Assembly (NCBI RefSeq): GCF_019703515.2
Contig: NC_059379.1
Span: 26,068,880 to 26,132,879, forward strand
DNA: 64,000 bases
Reading direction: 5' to 3'
Origin: Myxocyprinus asiaticus
Lineage: Eukaryota; Chordata; Actinopteri; Cypriniformes; Catostomidae
In this document: positions 32,904 through 44,746 of the stretch, one piece after another
Layout: each line of letters opens with the position of its first letter
How positions within the stretch are numbered: position 1 is the first letter of the stretch
Position numbers and translations under genes: made by a program
Notes under the pieces: model-generated
What the model saw: only the letters and a program-made list of their open reading frames with translations
Databases searched by the model: none
Told to the model about the DNA's origin: nothing

Positions 32904-33395
32904 CTTGCTGGAGCCCCGCACAGACCTCTAGTTGGGGTACTTGAGTTCGGACTCGTACTCGTCTTGTCATGGACTCTGATGCAATTTTACTCAGACTTGA
33001 CTCGGACTCAAACCTTTCAGACTTGTGATATTTTTATGAGTCCGGCTGAGTCCATGGCATTTGTGATGCAATGAAAAACAAACAAACAAACAAAAATTAT
33101 AATGTAACATAGGGTGACCACACGTCCTCTTTTCTCCAGACATGTCCTCTTTTTCAGACCTGAAAAAAGCATCCGGTCAGGATTTCAAAATTGTCTCTAA
33201 ATGTCTGGGATTTGGCTTTGTTTTCATATTGATGTGCTCTCTACAGTTAATACTATCATACATTCTGTGTATTTGATACTGCACATCAGTTTTCACACGT
33301 ATATGTCCTTCCGTGTGATTATTCTGGCTGAGAGCAGCAGCGCTCACTCTTTCAAAGTACTTTTTTAACTCTCTCACCCACGCGCCCATGCTGTA

Positions 33396-34209
33396 CACTA
33401 GCAGCCAAAAGTTTGGAATAATGTAGAGATTTTGCTCTTATGGAAAGTATTTGGTAATTTTATTCACCAAAGTGGCATTCAACTGATCACAATGTATAGT
33501 CAGGATATTAATAACATGAAAAATTACTATTATAATTTGAAAAACATTTTCAGACATCCAAACTTAAACTATTTCAAAGAGTTCTCATCAAAAAATCCTC
33601 CACGTGCAACAATGACAGCTATGCAGATCCTTGGCATTCTAGCTGTCAGTTTGTCCAGATACTCAGATGACATTTCACCCCACGCTTCCTGTAGCACTTG
33701 CCATAGATGTGGCTGTCTTGTCGGGCATTTCAAGTATCGTATAGCCTTCATTCCTCAAAACAATGATTGACTGATGAGTTTCTAGAGAAAGCTGTTTCTT
33801 TTTTTTGCCATTTTTGACCTAATATTTACCTTAAGACATGCCAGTCTATTGCATACTGTGGCAACTCAAAAACAAACAATGTTAAGCTTCATTTAATGAA
33901 CCAAATAGCTTTCAACTGTGTCTGATATAATGGCAAGTGATTTTCTAGTACCAAATTAGCAATTTAGCATGATTACTCAAGGATAAGGTGTTGGAGTGAT
34001 GGCTGCTGGAAATGGGGCCTGTCTAGATTTGATCAAAAATGACTTTTTTCAAAAAGTGATGGTGCTGTTTTTTACCTCAGTAATGTTCTGACTATATTTT
34101 GTGATCAGTTGAATGCCACTTTGGTGAATTAAAGTACCAATTCCTTCCGAAAGGAAGGAAAGAACGAAAGCAAAATCTGTACATTATTCCAAACTTTTGG
34201 CCACCAATG
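33396..34209. mobile_element. Tc1-type MITE (family F), copy 2
   Basis: Ends CACTAGCAGCCAAAAGTTTG and CAAACTTTTGGCCACCAATG are inverted and flanked by TA. Subterminal AGTGGCATTCAACTGATCAC is inverted near 34100. The interior (33569-33751, minus) keeps a transposase C-terminal-like piece (WQVLQEAWGEMSSEYLDKL). About 814 bp, non-autonomous. Confidence 0.8.
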
Positions 34210-35399
34210 TATGTGTGTGGGAAAGAGATCACCAGACGTGCTCTGCCGCTCTCATCCAGAAATATCAATAACGTAAGTACATTTAAAAAATTACGTTCCC
34301 CAATTCTGCAAATTATTAAATAGAATACATTTTATGAGACTCACGCTTACTATGCAAAGTCATTTATAACAGAAAATGTTGACTATATCGAGACAAAATC
34401 ACATTTACTACGTATCAGGTACATTTAAACTAATATGCCGGATGAAACAGACCATGATGGAAATCGTACAACTCAGTCCGTCACATATTTGTAGCACAAC
34501 CTCTGTGTGTAACCTGTAAAGCTAGCACTTGCATTTCAATGGCAAAAAAGTCAGAAAATACAATGAAGAACACAAGTGAGGGGAGAAGTCTCTATTCACC
34601 TATTATCCATACTAAATATAATGTGAAAAGAACAAAACATCAGCCCAAGGTGAGTTTGATCTTGACTTCAGGGAAGTAGGCTACACCTGGACACAGCAGG
34701 AGGACTGAAAAGTGTGAAGTGTAGTACTGTAGTAAATAAATGTTTTTTTTTTTTTAATGGTATCTGATCTTTTCTGTTTTTATTTTATGTTGTTGTATTT
34801 AATTTTATGGACATTATTAAATGTTTTAATATGACCATTTATTAAATGTATTAAACACATTAAATGTATTTAATTAATTTCATTACATTCATTTCACCCA
34901 TAATTTTAGGTAAAACTAAACTAAATTGAATGGACAAATTGAAAATGAAGTAGAAATAAAAACTAAATAAAAATTTGAAATAATAACAACTCTGGTTGTA
35001 ATGACTAATGCAGCTTTCACTTTCTTTGGTGTATGTCTGAGTGGAGGGGAAAAGCAACAAATAATTGAAATGTCAACAGACCGCAATAAGAAGTGTGTTG
35101 AAGGACAGTTTTATCTTCACACCTAAAACATACGCTTTCATTCTGAAACCACTTTGAAATTTGTTCAGCAGGATACTAATCATTTGTTTTTTGTATATAT
35201 TTTGACAAATTGTTTTTCTTAGTTGTGAAGGTTAAAATAAGCTTAGAATATTGATGTTGAGTTTACGGTTACAATTTTAATTCAGATTCTTGAACAGATT
35301 CATTCAGACACGACTCGGACTGTTGTGGACTCGGTCTTGAGTCCGACTCGGCCCCTTTTGGACTCGGACTCGACTCAATTGTTTAAAGACTCGGACTTG

Positions 35400-35830
35400 G
35401 GGGGCTTGGGTAGCTCAGCGAGTACTGACGCTGACTACCACCCCTGGAGTCACGAGTTCGAATCCAGGGCGTGCAGAGTGACTCCAGCCAGGTCTCTTAA
35501 GCAACCAAATTGGCCCGGTTGCTAGGGAGGGTAGAGTCACATGGGGTAACCTCCTCATTGTTGCTATAATGTGGTTTTCACTCTTGGTGGGGCACGTGGT
35601 GATTTGTGCGTGGATTCCATGGAGAATAGTGTGAAGCCTCCATGCGCGCTATGTCTCCATGGTAACACGCTCAACAAGACACATGATAAGATGCGAGGAT
35701 TGACAGTCTCAGATGCGGAGGCACCTGAGATTCGTCCTCCGCCACCCAGATTGAGGTGAGTCACTATGCCACCACAAGGACTTAGAGCATTCAAAATTGG
35801 CCAGTAAAAGGGGAGAAAAATAAAAATAAA
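35400..35830 (+). repeat. tRNA-derived SINE
   Basis: The head has a pol III A box (TAGCTCAGCGAG, 35411-35422) and B box (GAGTTCGAATCC, 35454-35465) 32 bases apart, as in tRNA genes. A 300-bp non-tRNA body follows (TTGCTAGGGAGGGTAGAGTC, GTCCTCCGCCACCC) ending in an A-rich tail (GGGGAGAAAAATAAAAATAA). It is plus-oriented and about 430 bp. The family is common in cyprinid-like genomes by recollection, but not named here. Confidence 0.82.
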
Positions 35831-35868
35831 AAATCGGACTGACTCGAAACCAACACTACTCTACACCA

Positions 35869-37630
35869 AATAGTGAACAAGTACAATTTGGATTCGCAAT
35901 TATGCTCTTACGTTCATGGACATATTGTATGTATCACACTGGCTTGTACTGCATATCTTGCATACATTATACTGCAAGTAAAAAGATTATGCTTTTTCTG
36001 CCAGTTTGCAGTGAATTGCTCAACTTGCTCAGTGAGTGTTGGCTCACAATTAGATAATTTCTGAAGCACTATGAGAACGCTAAACATTTAAACAGATTCG
36101 CTTCCCTCTGAGTGTGAAAAGGAGAAAAAGAGAGAGGTTTTCCTCTTGGAACTGATGGTATGTTCAATCAATGGCATTGATGGCACTCCCTGTTGGGCTC
36201 TTTAGGGGTCTGCTGATTGCTGCTTTTATCTGATGTCTATCAGAGGCAACAGCTAATGGCAGACTAGCACTTAGGTACGCACCTCTCCTTGTCTCCGCCG
36301 AGCCTGCCCTCCAACAAATCAAAGACCAGATGCTACTTGCGGTTTGGCCGGTCAGACAGTATGCATACCATTGACCCGGCAGTCTGGAGTCAGATGCGTG
36401 TCTCCTCTCGTGCTGTGGCGAGGGTTAAATACCTCGCTGAGAGCCGGGCCTCGATTGATGGAGTGCTGTTATGTTGTTTCTGTGACTCTTTGACCTGTCA
36501 GAGATTGCACTTATTTCCCCTGGCTCTGGTGAACAGAATGGCTGATATCTAGGCCTAGGCCTAATACTGAAAATTAGAGCCCTGCTTCGGCACCTGAGGC
36601 ACCATTAGACTGTAATTCCTGCTATCTTAGATTTGTCCAATACATCCACTTTCAGACTGCTTTGACACTAATGTCTATTTGCTTGAAACACAACAGCAGG
36701 TTTATGGCTCTAAAAGGAAGATAATGTGCAGCGGAAGAAGAGACGAAGAAAAAATTTGATTGCAGCATCAATCAGGGCCGTAGTGGTTGAGTTGATGACT
36801 TCTTTGAGTCCTGATGAACCTCAGATATGCTCTCGACTTCCTTTCAATAATGGATTGATGTGATCAGTATGTAGCAAAAAAAGCTAAAAAAATAAATGTA
36901 AATATGACCACATAAACATATGCTAGCTGAAATAAAAATGTCAGACAAAAGATTTTGAAGGTGTAGTATGTGATGCGTAGACATGGATGAACATAACCAA
37001 GGGGTCAGGGTTTGGCTGGATAGCACAGTCCACTTAGTTCCTGCGAGTAGATTGCAAAACTACACCATTCCGGGGGGCAATTTCTTACTGGACAGCCATT
37101 CAGAAGTAGGTGTTTATTTTAATGACTTGCATGACAATTTGCAAGTGACATTTAAATAACAAATATTTAATTATATAGATTTCATTTTATATCGATTTTA
37201 GGAAGGGATTCTAAAAGAGTGAAATTGACTTTTATTTTTCCCTGTAGTTTTGATTCAGACCGATTGCTTGATGAATCATTTAGACCAATTTGTGAACCAG
37301 TTCAATCAATTTATTAACAAAAAAGCAACTCAAAATAACAACTTTCTCACAAATCTGACATCACTATGGCTTGTGGACAAGTTTGACTTTACACAAGCTC
37401 TACACAAGAGCACTATCTAGCCAATGAAATATTTTAGAGCAGTGCATTACTAGAAAGTGTAGATTGACTACAGATAGGACTTTTAAGATTTTATTCATTT
37501 CCATGACTTTCCCAGGCCTAGAAAACACAATTTTAGAATTCCCTGACATTTCTAGGTTTTCCTTGACTGTGGCAACCCTGAATATCAAGCCATGCTGAGG
37601 CTTTTTATGTAGTATATATCCTTCCCCCAA
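35869..37630. other. Unassigned intronic sequence
   Basis: It lies upstream of dynein exon 5's donor side. A GC-richer 270-bp patch at 36285-36552 has an open frame without any recognised domain. The rest is AT-rich, with nothing supportable. Confidence 0.45.
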
Positions 37631-37636
37631 ATTTAC

Positions 37637-37927
37637 CTTTAGCACAAAGTTGTCCTCTGCCTGCAGTTTGAGGTCCAACACAGACTGCTTGACAAATTTC
37701 TCAAACTCCATGTCCCTTTTGCGTGGCACGTCTAGAACCGGGAAGAGGTCCCCAATGAGGCCCATAAAGACAGGCATGTCATCATCGGTCACGATCTTGG
37801 GGACATTGAAGTCTCTCAGGGCTCTCATCAACACCTGGTCCTCTGGTCTGTCCGGGTCCCCTCTCTTCAGAGAACCAGCCACCACCATTACTGATTTAAT
37901 GGCCTGCAGTCCCCAGTCATAGTGATC
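37637..37927 (-). pseudogene. Dynein exon 5: end of AAA1 to AAA2, acceptor lost
   Basis: This is the longest exon, 291 nt and fully open, from [13 protein letters not shown] through [20 protein letters not shown] to [12 protein letters not shown], with donor AAG/GTAAAT. It is very well conserved except for one extra Asp (VTDDDMPVF where the family has two). The base pair expected to be AG before the exon reads AT (CTCAT/GATCAC), so the acceptor looks destroyed. An open frame extends past both ends by chance. Confidence 0.9.
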
Positions 37928-38644
37928 ATGAGAAAGCAATTCAGAAGAAAAACAAGCACAACAAGAAACAAAAAGTATAAGACAAACAGTGAGTCAAATA
38001 AACTGGAACTATTGCCGGTGCAATGCTATTACACACTATTTAATAATAACTGATAAAGCCAGACTATTAATTTTTTTTTTAGTTAATTCCCATATTTCAC
38101 AGTCTGTATCAGATGTACCTAAAAAAAAAAAACGATTTATAGAGTAACGGTAATAAGATAGTGTGACTGACAGCATTTTTATTAAAAAACAATTGGAAGT
38201 CTCATAACACTGAAATCAAATAAAGTCCCCATGACAGATAAACATTTCTCAAACCGTTTAAAAAAATTGCTCTAACTAAAAGGGAGTTGAAGTCTTTATA
38301 TGAAACACAGCTCTGTAAAATGCTATACAAAAGTAAACAATAACAACTTAAAGGTTAAGTGTGTCATTTTTGTGGCAGTTGCATCAACGAACAGAAATTC
38401 AAAATTAATGACCGTTTTCAAATAGATTACTCGACCACTACCCCCATCTGCCATTGGTGGGAAAACAGATAGTCCCGGCCAAAACTCATGCCATTAGTTG
38501 GACCAATGTTACTATGTCGGGCTGCAGAGCAATAATGAATTTTCACTGTAATATATTCTTGCCATGTTAGTTTTCATGTTCTTTGAAGTTTTGAAAGTCA
38601 TTGGACTGATTATTGAATACTACACAGCCTAAAGACTGTTAAAC

Positions 38645-38770
38645 CTGTTTAGAAAGCAATTCCTTGTAGAGCTGATAGAGAGTGATGAACTTCCTGGCCA
38701 AAAGACGAGCCTTGATGAAGCCCATGATCTCACAGATTAGCTCAAAGTCTGGCATCACCATCGCACAAAG
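38645..38770 (-). pseudogene. Dynein exon 4: AAA1-AAA2 segment, acceptor lost
   Basis: It encodes [15 protein letters not shown], then [16 protein letters not shown] and a segment ending KELLSKQ before donor CAG/GTTTAA. Dyneins have four more residues (LVAE) between EIM and GFI, so 12 nt are missing in frame. The bases before CAM read TTTTCCTTTG with no AG, so no acceptor is visible at the conserved boundary. The 5' limit given is therefore approximate. Confidence 0.85.
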
Positions 38771-39156
38771 GAAAACAAATGCAAGAGTAAAATATTTTAA
38801 AGCCTGGCATTTCACATACAGTGCATATCATATGTAGACTAATATGTTTTAGTATATTGCCACAAAAAATGAAAAAAAATTAAAAATAAAAATCTATAGT
38901 TGGTCATATTAAAATTTGGTCAGTAGATGCTGACTCTACAGAGGAAAATACCAATCTAATGGGAAAACTTTATAGTTTGATGTGTAAACAGGAATATTTA
39001 CATTTTTATGTTTTAAACTTCAAAATCTCTGTTATAAAAAGGCACAGGTGGCACCATATCTCCTTATGAACAGGATGCAGATTCGGATATCTAAAAATAG
39101 CAAAATTCCCCTTTAAAACCAAACACCACCTAATGGAATGCAAATCCTAAGTGTAC
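38771..39156. other. Short dynein intron
   Basis: About 390 bases between dynein exons 3 and 4 with no inserted element recognised. Its 3' end lacks a pyrimidine tract followed by AG next to exon 4. Confidence 0.6.
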
Positions 39157-39304
39157 CTAAAGAGAGCCTGAGGTTTTGCGGTAGCTTAGTCCTGCCAGTG
39201 TTCACAGTGATAAAGATGCCCACTGAAGGAACCAAGTTTACATCCTCGCCCATGAAGTTAAATCTCTTCTTCTTGTCTCGAATAGCATCTTGAATACTTT
39301 TGAC
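39157..39304 (-). pseudogene. Dynein exon 3: AAA1 sensor region with deletions
   Basis: The acceptor is CATCAG and the donor AG/GTACAC. It encodes [20 protein letters not shown] and then a segment matching SVGIFIT. Where dyneins have the near-invariant MNPGYAGRTELP this copy reads VNTGRTKLP, so four residues (12 nt) are missing. Near the 3' end NLKALFR has become NLRLSL through loss of one base, which shifts frame before the donor. The exon is 148 nt. Confidence 0.87.
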
Positions 39305-39786
39305 CTGATGGATTGTACATTCTCAATATAAATGTAAATGGCACATAAATCTTGCAACAATATTTGCAATTGGTGCTTTAAACAGCCAATAAGAAAGTGA
39401 GAATAAAACAAAAGCAAGACAGAACGTAAATATATGGATCTGGAAGTAATACCATAACTTTTCTTAGGGATTATTTTTATTTTTTTATTTTTTAAAACAG
39501 ACCTACAATGAACCCTGAGAGTCTAAAGTGATGATATATACTTCTGCACAGGTCTCAAGTCAGTGTAATTTCAACCTTTTTAAAAAATAAATAAATAATG
39601 TACAATAGCCGAATTACAGGTAAACAACTACACTATGCATAATCCTGAAGAGAGCTTCACCAATCAGAGTGTAGTCGCTGTTAACATGGGAACAGATATA
39701 ATTGAAAAGAGCTCATCAGCGATTGCCTACACCTATGAAGCATTAGAAATGATGTAATCAAGTCTCCCAACAGTCTCAAACGTCAT

Positions 39787-42272
39787 GGTTACTTGTGTAA
39801 CCTCCGTTCCCTGATGGAGGGAATGAGACGTTGTGTCAATGTAATGACACTAGGGGTCACTCTTGGGAGCCCGAGACACCTCTGGTCTTTGATAAAAGGC
39901 CAATGAAAATTGGCGAGTGGTATTTGCATGCCACTCCCCCGGACATACGGGTATAAAAGGAGCTGGTATGCAACCACTCATTCAGGTTTTATGCTGAGGA
40001 GCCGAGACAAGGTCTTGGCCATTTCAGCGGGTAGTTCAGCGTTGTGGCAGGAGGGACACAACGTCTCGTTCCCTCCATGAGGGAACGGAGGTTACACAAG
40101 TAACCATGTCATTCCCTATCTGTCACTCACTCGACATTGTGTCGATGTAGTGACACTAGGGATCCCTATACAAAATGCCGCAACTGGCTGAACTGTGTTA
40201 CGTGAACTGGCGGTGTGTGATGGGCAGACAACTGTGTGCCTCGTAGCCAGTGCACCAGGCCGACACGTAACCTCCCCCAACATAGTTATGAGTGTCGAAC
40301 GGCCCTTTGGGGACAAGTCGACTACCCAAAAGATAGAGACAGGCTAGCCCAGTCGTGGCCTCTTTTCCCCTTCTTTTTTTTTTCCACTCCCTAAAAAAAG
40401 GGGGATTATCCGACTGGGCCAACCAGGTCTAGTCGGGGGGTGTCATTCCCAAGGGGAGGACACCGTGGAGACCACACCTCGCCCAGAGAGAGGGGGGATA
40501 TTTAAGTGGGAATACGTCACATGGTCTTGCCGAGCTATGTCGCAAATTTGCCATGTGGGGAAGTCTCATGGTAGGTCCTACCCAACAGGTGAGGAGTGAC
40601 TACAAACATGGAGACTGTGGCAGAGGGGCCTCTGCACAAGGAAGACGCAGTTTGCCAACAGGGAAACGAATTAGCGGAAGATATACATCGCATGGGGTTA
40701 CCTACAGGGAACTGCCACATGCAGAGCACCTACCCCAGAACGGGGCTTTTAGTAGCACGTGTACTGGGCCGGCAGCGAGTCTCTCCGAAAACTCGACTGC
40801 CACAGGGCTCGGAGGAAGTCAACCAGGGAACATAGTTTGTGAACACTACTGGGAGTTAATGGCGCATGTCTTAAGCTCAGGGGAGGTGAAAGGCACTATG
40901 TGCAAGCGATACACCCGGCCGGCTATCCCGGACTTATCTGCTTGTATTGTGTGCCACTACACGGGACGAAACCGGTTCCACCCGGAGGTTGTAGAACCTC
41001 GCAAAGGTGTTTGGTGTTACCCAGCCAGCTGCTCTGCAAATGTCTGTTAGAGAGGCACCCCTGACCAGGGCCCAAGAGGCTGCTACACCCCTGGTAGAAC
41101 GGGCTCGTAGCCCTACCGGGGGCGGCACGTCTTGGGCGTGATATGTCATAGCTATGGAGTCAGTGAGCCAGTGGGCGATCCTCTGCTTGGAGACAGCGCT
41201 TCTTTCCGCTGTGCACCAAAGTAGACAAAGAGCTGCTCAGAGACTCTAAAGCTCTGCGTGCGATCCAAATAGATGCGTAAAGCGCGCACCAGACACAGCA
41301 ATGACAGGGCTGGGTCTGCCTCCTCCTGGGGCAGCGCTTGCAGGTTCACCACCTGGTCCCTAAAAGGGGTCGTGGGAACCTTGGGCACATAGCGTGGTCG
41401 GTGTCTCAAGATCACGTGAGAGTAGCCCGGACCGAACTCCAGGCACATTTCACTGACAGAGAATGCTTGCAGGTCTCCTACCCTCTTGATGGAAGTGAGC
41501 GCAGTCAGGAGAGCAGTCTTCAAGGAGAGTGCCTTAAGTTCAGCTGACTGCAAAGTCTCAAAGGGGGCTCTCTGTAGACCCTGATGAACTACAGAGAGGT
41601 CCCATGAGGGAACAAGGTGCGGTCTGGAGGGATTCAGCCTCCTGGTGCCTCTCAGGAACCTGATGATCAGGTCATGCTTCCCTAAGGACTTACCATCCAC
41701 TGTGTCGTGGTGTGCCGCTATAGCGGTTACATACACCTGCAAGGTGGAAGGGGACAGCTGCCCTTCCCACCTCTCCTGCAGGAAGGAAAGCATCGATCCG
41801 ACTGCGCATCTCTGGGGCTCTTCCCGTCGGGAAGAACACCACTTAGCGAACAGACGCCACTTAAAGGCATACAGGCGCCTCGCAGAGGGGGCCCTAGCCT
41901 GAGTGATCGTGTCTACCACCGCGGGTGGTAGACCACTTAGGTCTTCCGCGTCCCGTCCAGGGGCCAGACATGGAAATTCCAGAGGTCTGGTCGCGGGTGC
42001 CAGATGGTGCGCCGTCAGATACAGCAGAGTTGAATGAACAGTCATGGGAATTCAGCTCAGTGAGCATGACCGTTCAGCTCTGAAGAGAAAATCTGAATGA
42101 GTGGTTGCATACCAGCTCCTTTTATACTTGTATGTCTTGGGGAGTGGCATGCAAATACCACTCGCCAAATTTCATTGGCCTTTTATCAAAGACCAGAGGT
42201 GTCTCGGGCTCCCAAGAGTGACCCCTAGTGTCACTACATCGACACAACGTAGAGTGAGTGACAGATAGGGAA
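39787..42272 (-). mobile_element. DIRS-like element, recombinase-only derivative
   Basis: Terminal repeats are inverted: GCATGCCACTCCCCCGGACA with GTATAAAAGGAGCTGG near 39930 and their inverse near 42110-42150, with TGTAGTGACACTAGGG inside. A palindromic GTTCCCTCCATGAGGGAACG lies at 40071, near the repeated GAGGTTACACAAGTAACC. DIRS elements use a tyrosine recombinase and make no target duplication. Between the ends only the recombinase gene remains; gag, RT and RNase H are absent, so this is an internally deleted 2.5-kb form. Confidence 0.82.
40934..42045 (-). pseudogene. DIRS tyrosine recombinase, frameshifted
   Basis: From MTVHSTLLYLTAHHL it encodes a SAM-like core-binding region (PSARRLYAFKWRLFAKWCSS) and the catalytic domain: first Arg in TALTSIKRVGDLQAF, a box reading RARSTRGVAASWAL, and the Tyr in NTFARFYNL. 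The reading shifts by one near 41190, and the box has Arg where tyrosine recombinases of this type have His (HxxR). The enzyme would join circular DIRS DNA into the genome. Frameshift and His loss suggest it is inactive. Confidence 0.85.
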
Positions 42273-43179
42273 CAACTTTTATATCTGTATATATTTTCAA
42301 TAAATGTAAATATATTGGTTTTATACTGATAAAAAATGTCTAGATGTGTTTTTGTTCATGTTTTGTGTTAATGTCTTTTATTTTGAAAAGTGTTCCATGT
42401 CATGTTATTTCCTGTTTCCCTGCCATGTCATGTGATTCCCTGTTTCCATGTCAAGTCATGTGATCATCCTGTTTCTCTCCATGTTCATGTGTCTTGTTTC
42501 ATTGGTTTATTGTCTTGTTAACTTGTTATCAGTTCTAGTTTGTCATTGGTTTAAGTTTATTAATCTTGTTATCTTGTTTATAGTTCTGTCTGTTCACTGG
42601 TTGTCTTGTTACCCTTGTCCATGTATTTAAGCCCTCATGTTTGCCCTTGTCTCTTATCAGGTATTGTGTGTTGTAACATTGTCTGGAAGTCTAGTCAAGT
42701 CAGGTCAAGTTATGTTATGTTATTTCAAGTTATGTCAAGTCTAGTTTAGTCAAGTTCATGTTTGTTTTGTTTTATAGTCAAGTTCATGTTTATGTTTTGT
42801 AGTCATGATTTTGGTTTTCACGCTTCTAGTAATACACTGCACTTGGGTTCTACACCATCATCATCATTGTCTGCCTGTCATTGCCAGCATCATTACATTT
42901 ATTTTGTACATTATTTTTATTTTTTATTTGATAGCATCATTTGCAATGTTTCAAATGTTTGGATGAGTACGTACTTCATGAAAGAATTAAAGTACACATT
43001 ATTGTTGTTTTATTTATTCGAATTTCATATACTTTTTTTGCTTGTTTATAATGGCCTAGAACTCTATATTGAAGGTTTTTCTTAAATCCCATAGAAAGAG
43101 AAAGATTTCCAGAACCAACTGAAAAAGCAGGCACTCTATAACTCAACTATTTGCTACTGTATGTATGGTTAGGTATAAC
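42273..43179. other. Low-complexity CATGT/CAAGT-rich stretch
   Basis: Many short imperfect repeats (TCATGTCATGTGATTCCCTG, AAGTCTAGTTTAGTCAAGTT) and a TATTTAAG box at 42624. It could be an old LTR, but clean TG...CA ends and a flanking duplication were not found. Confidence 0.4.
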
Positions 43180-43689
43180 CAGGGTTGGGGAGTCACTAAA
43201 TACATGTAATGGGAATACGTATTTAAAATACATAATATAAGTAACTTTCCCCTTCTGTCACTCACTCAACATTGTGTCGATGTAGTGACACTAGGGGTCG
43301 CTCTTGAGAGCCCCAAACACCTCAGATCTTTGAGAAAAGGCCAATGAGAATTGGCGAGTGGAATTTGCATGCCACTCCCCCGGACATACGGGTATAAAAG
43401 GAGCTGGCTCGCAACCACTCATTCAGATTTTTTCTTCGGAGCTAAGCGGTTGTACTATCAGCGAGCTGAATACTACTGCTGTTCCATTCACCTCTTAAGA
43501 AGCATATGCTGTTGGATATATGGCGCATTTCCAGCGGCTTTCTCTCCTTTTGCAAGACGAGTGCAGATTTCGCCCCTGGGCACTTCGACAGTGCTAAAAG
43601 AGTGTATATTCCTGCTAAAGAGTATATTTTCTCTATTAGAGCACACACATTGACGTTGAACGTCTTTTTAATGACGCGTCTTTATAAAG

Positions 43690-44640
43690 ATGCCTTTCTG
43701 TCTTTGTGTGATTCCTGGATGCAGTCGCTATCTCTCCGCTTCCGATGGCCACGGGCGCTGCCTCACGTGTCTGGGCAGCGATCACACTGAAGCAGCATTC
43801 TTGGATGGTTCATGTTCTCATTGCGAGAATATGACCATGGCAATGTTGCGGTCGCGGCTTTCCTTCTTCTGGGGGAAAGCCAGTCTAGCCGCCCCCCCGC
43901 ACCTCGCCTTTTACCTCCGGGTACAAGGCCGACCCGGCTGGCGCTGGAGGCTATTTGGGGGCTTCAATGGGCGTGGCTCCACCGGGTAAATACCCATGGA
44001 CCTCCCATTCCCCAGCATGCTCATTTGCCCCTGGCAAGTTCCGAGAGGAGACCAGCTCGCCCCAGGACCAGCTTAGTTTCCCTTTTGGAGCTCCGGAGCA
44101 GGATGAGTGCTCGATCGCTGCATCGGAGAGCGTACTGGTAATGTCAGACTCCAAGGACTGCCACCTTCAGGTCAGCCCACCCAGCCTGAGGCTGACAGCA
44201 AGATGACCGCCATGCTTGCCCGGGCCGCCACGTGTGTCGGGTTGGAATGGAACCTTCCACCCTCCCTTGAGCCCTTGCGGCTAGATGATTGGTTACTGGG
44301 TTTGGGGCGGCGCTCACAGTCACAGTCCTTGGTTTCCTTTTCTTTTATGTTCGCCACACCCCAAATGGGCTGCGGTACCCACATTTTCAAAAGAGCAGTT
44401 TCCTCACTCCCTGGGTCACATAGCCAGTGTTTATGACCACAGTTATCAGAGCAACTGGGCACTGAGCATCTGTGACTTAGATGCCGCGAACGTGGGCCCC
44501 CCGCCTTTGCGCGTCCGGTCACACCACACTCACACCCACGGCCAGGTGGTTGTGACGGACTACAAGGATGGTCAAAAAGTCCCTCCTCCCCCCCTTCGCC
44601 GACACCCCCGACACCGGGTACATTTAGCAAGGTAAGTGCT
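43690..44640 (+). pseudogene. DIRS gag-like region
   Basis: The start encodes a Cys/His-rich block (CVIPGCSRYLSASDGHGRCL, CLGSDHTEAAF, CSHCENMTMAMLRSRL) that fits the CxxC-type finger of fish DIRS gag. Later parts are Pro/Ser-rich in shifting frames. It would coat element RNA. There are several stops and frame changes. Assignment rests on position and the finger pattern. Confidence 0.6.
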
Positions 44641-44746
44641 TCGAGGGTCCCTTCAGCGCAGCCACGAGTTCGAGACAAAGCGAGGCTCCTCGATGTGGCA
44701 TCCCCTGCTCCCTCCCGCGTGAGGCCCCACCCACAGGTACGTTAAC

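Larger units (their letters stand above)
32927..35868. mobile_element. Split element rich in GACTCGGACT motifs
   Basis: Blocks at 32927-33060 and 35290-35400 plus 35835-35868 carry repeated GACTCGGACTCG-like motifs. Outer ends TAGTTGGGGTACTTGAGT and GACTCGAAACCAACACTAC look like inverted partners. The interval between is filled by a family F MITE, AT-rich DNA and a SINE. I infer one older element broken apart by later insertions; superfamily not assigned. Confidence 0.5.

Noticed and set aside
35411..35483. tRNA gene
   Set aside because: A and B boxes are present but the sequence does not fold to a full cloverleaf with paired acceptor and continues into a SINE body.
36289..36552. 87-codon open frame MSPPSLPSNKSK...
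   Set aside because: Slightly GC-rich but no domain, no splice sites and no neighbouring coding pieces.
37637..37927. Treating the locus as a functional dynein gene
   Set aside because: This exon alone is well preserved, but its acceptor is CTCAT and other exons have a TGA, frameshift and P-loop loss, so a working gene is unlikely.
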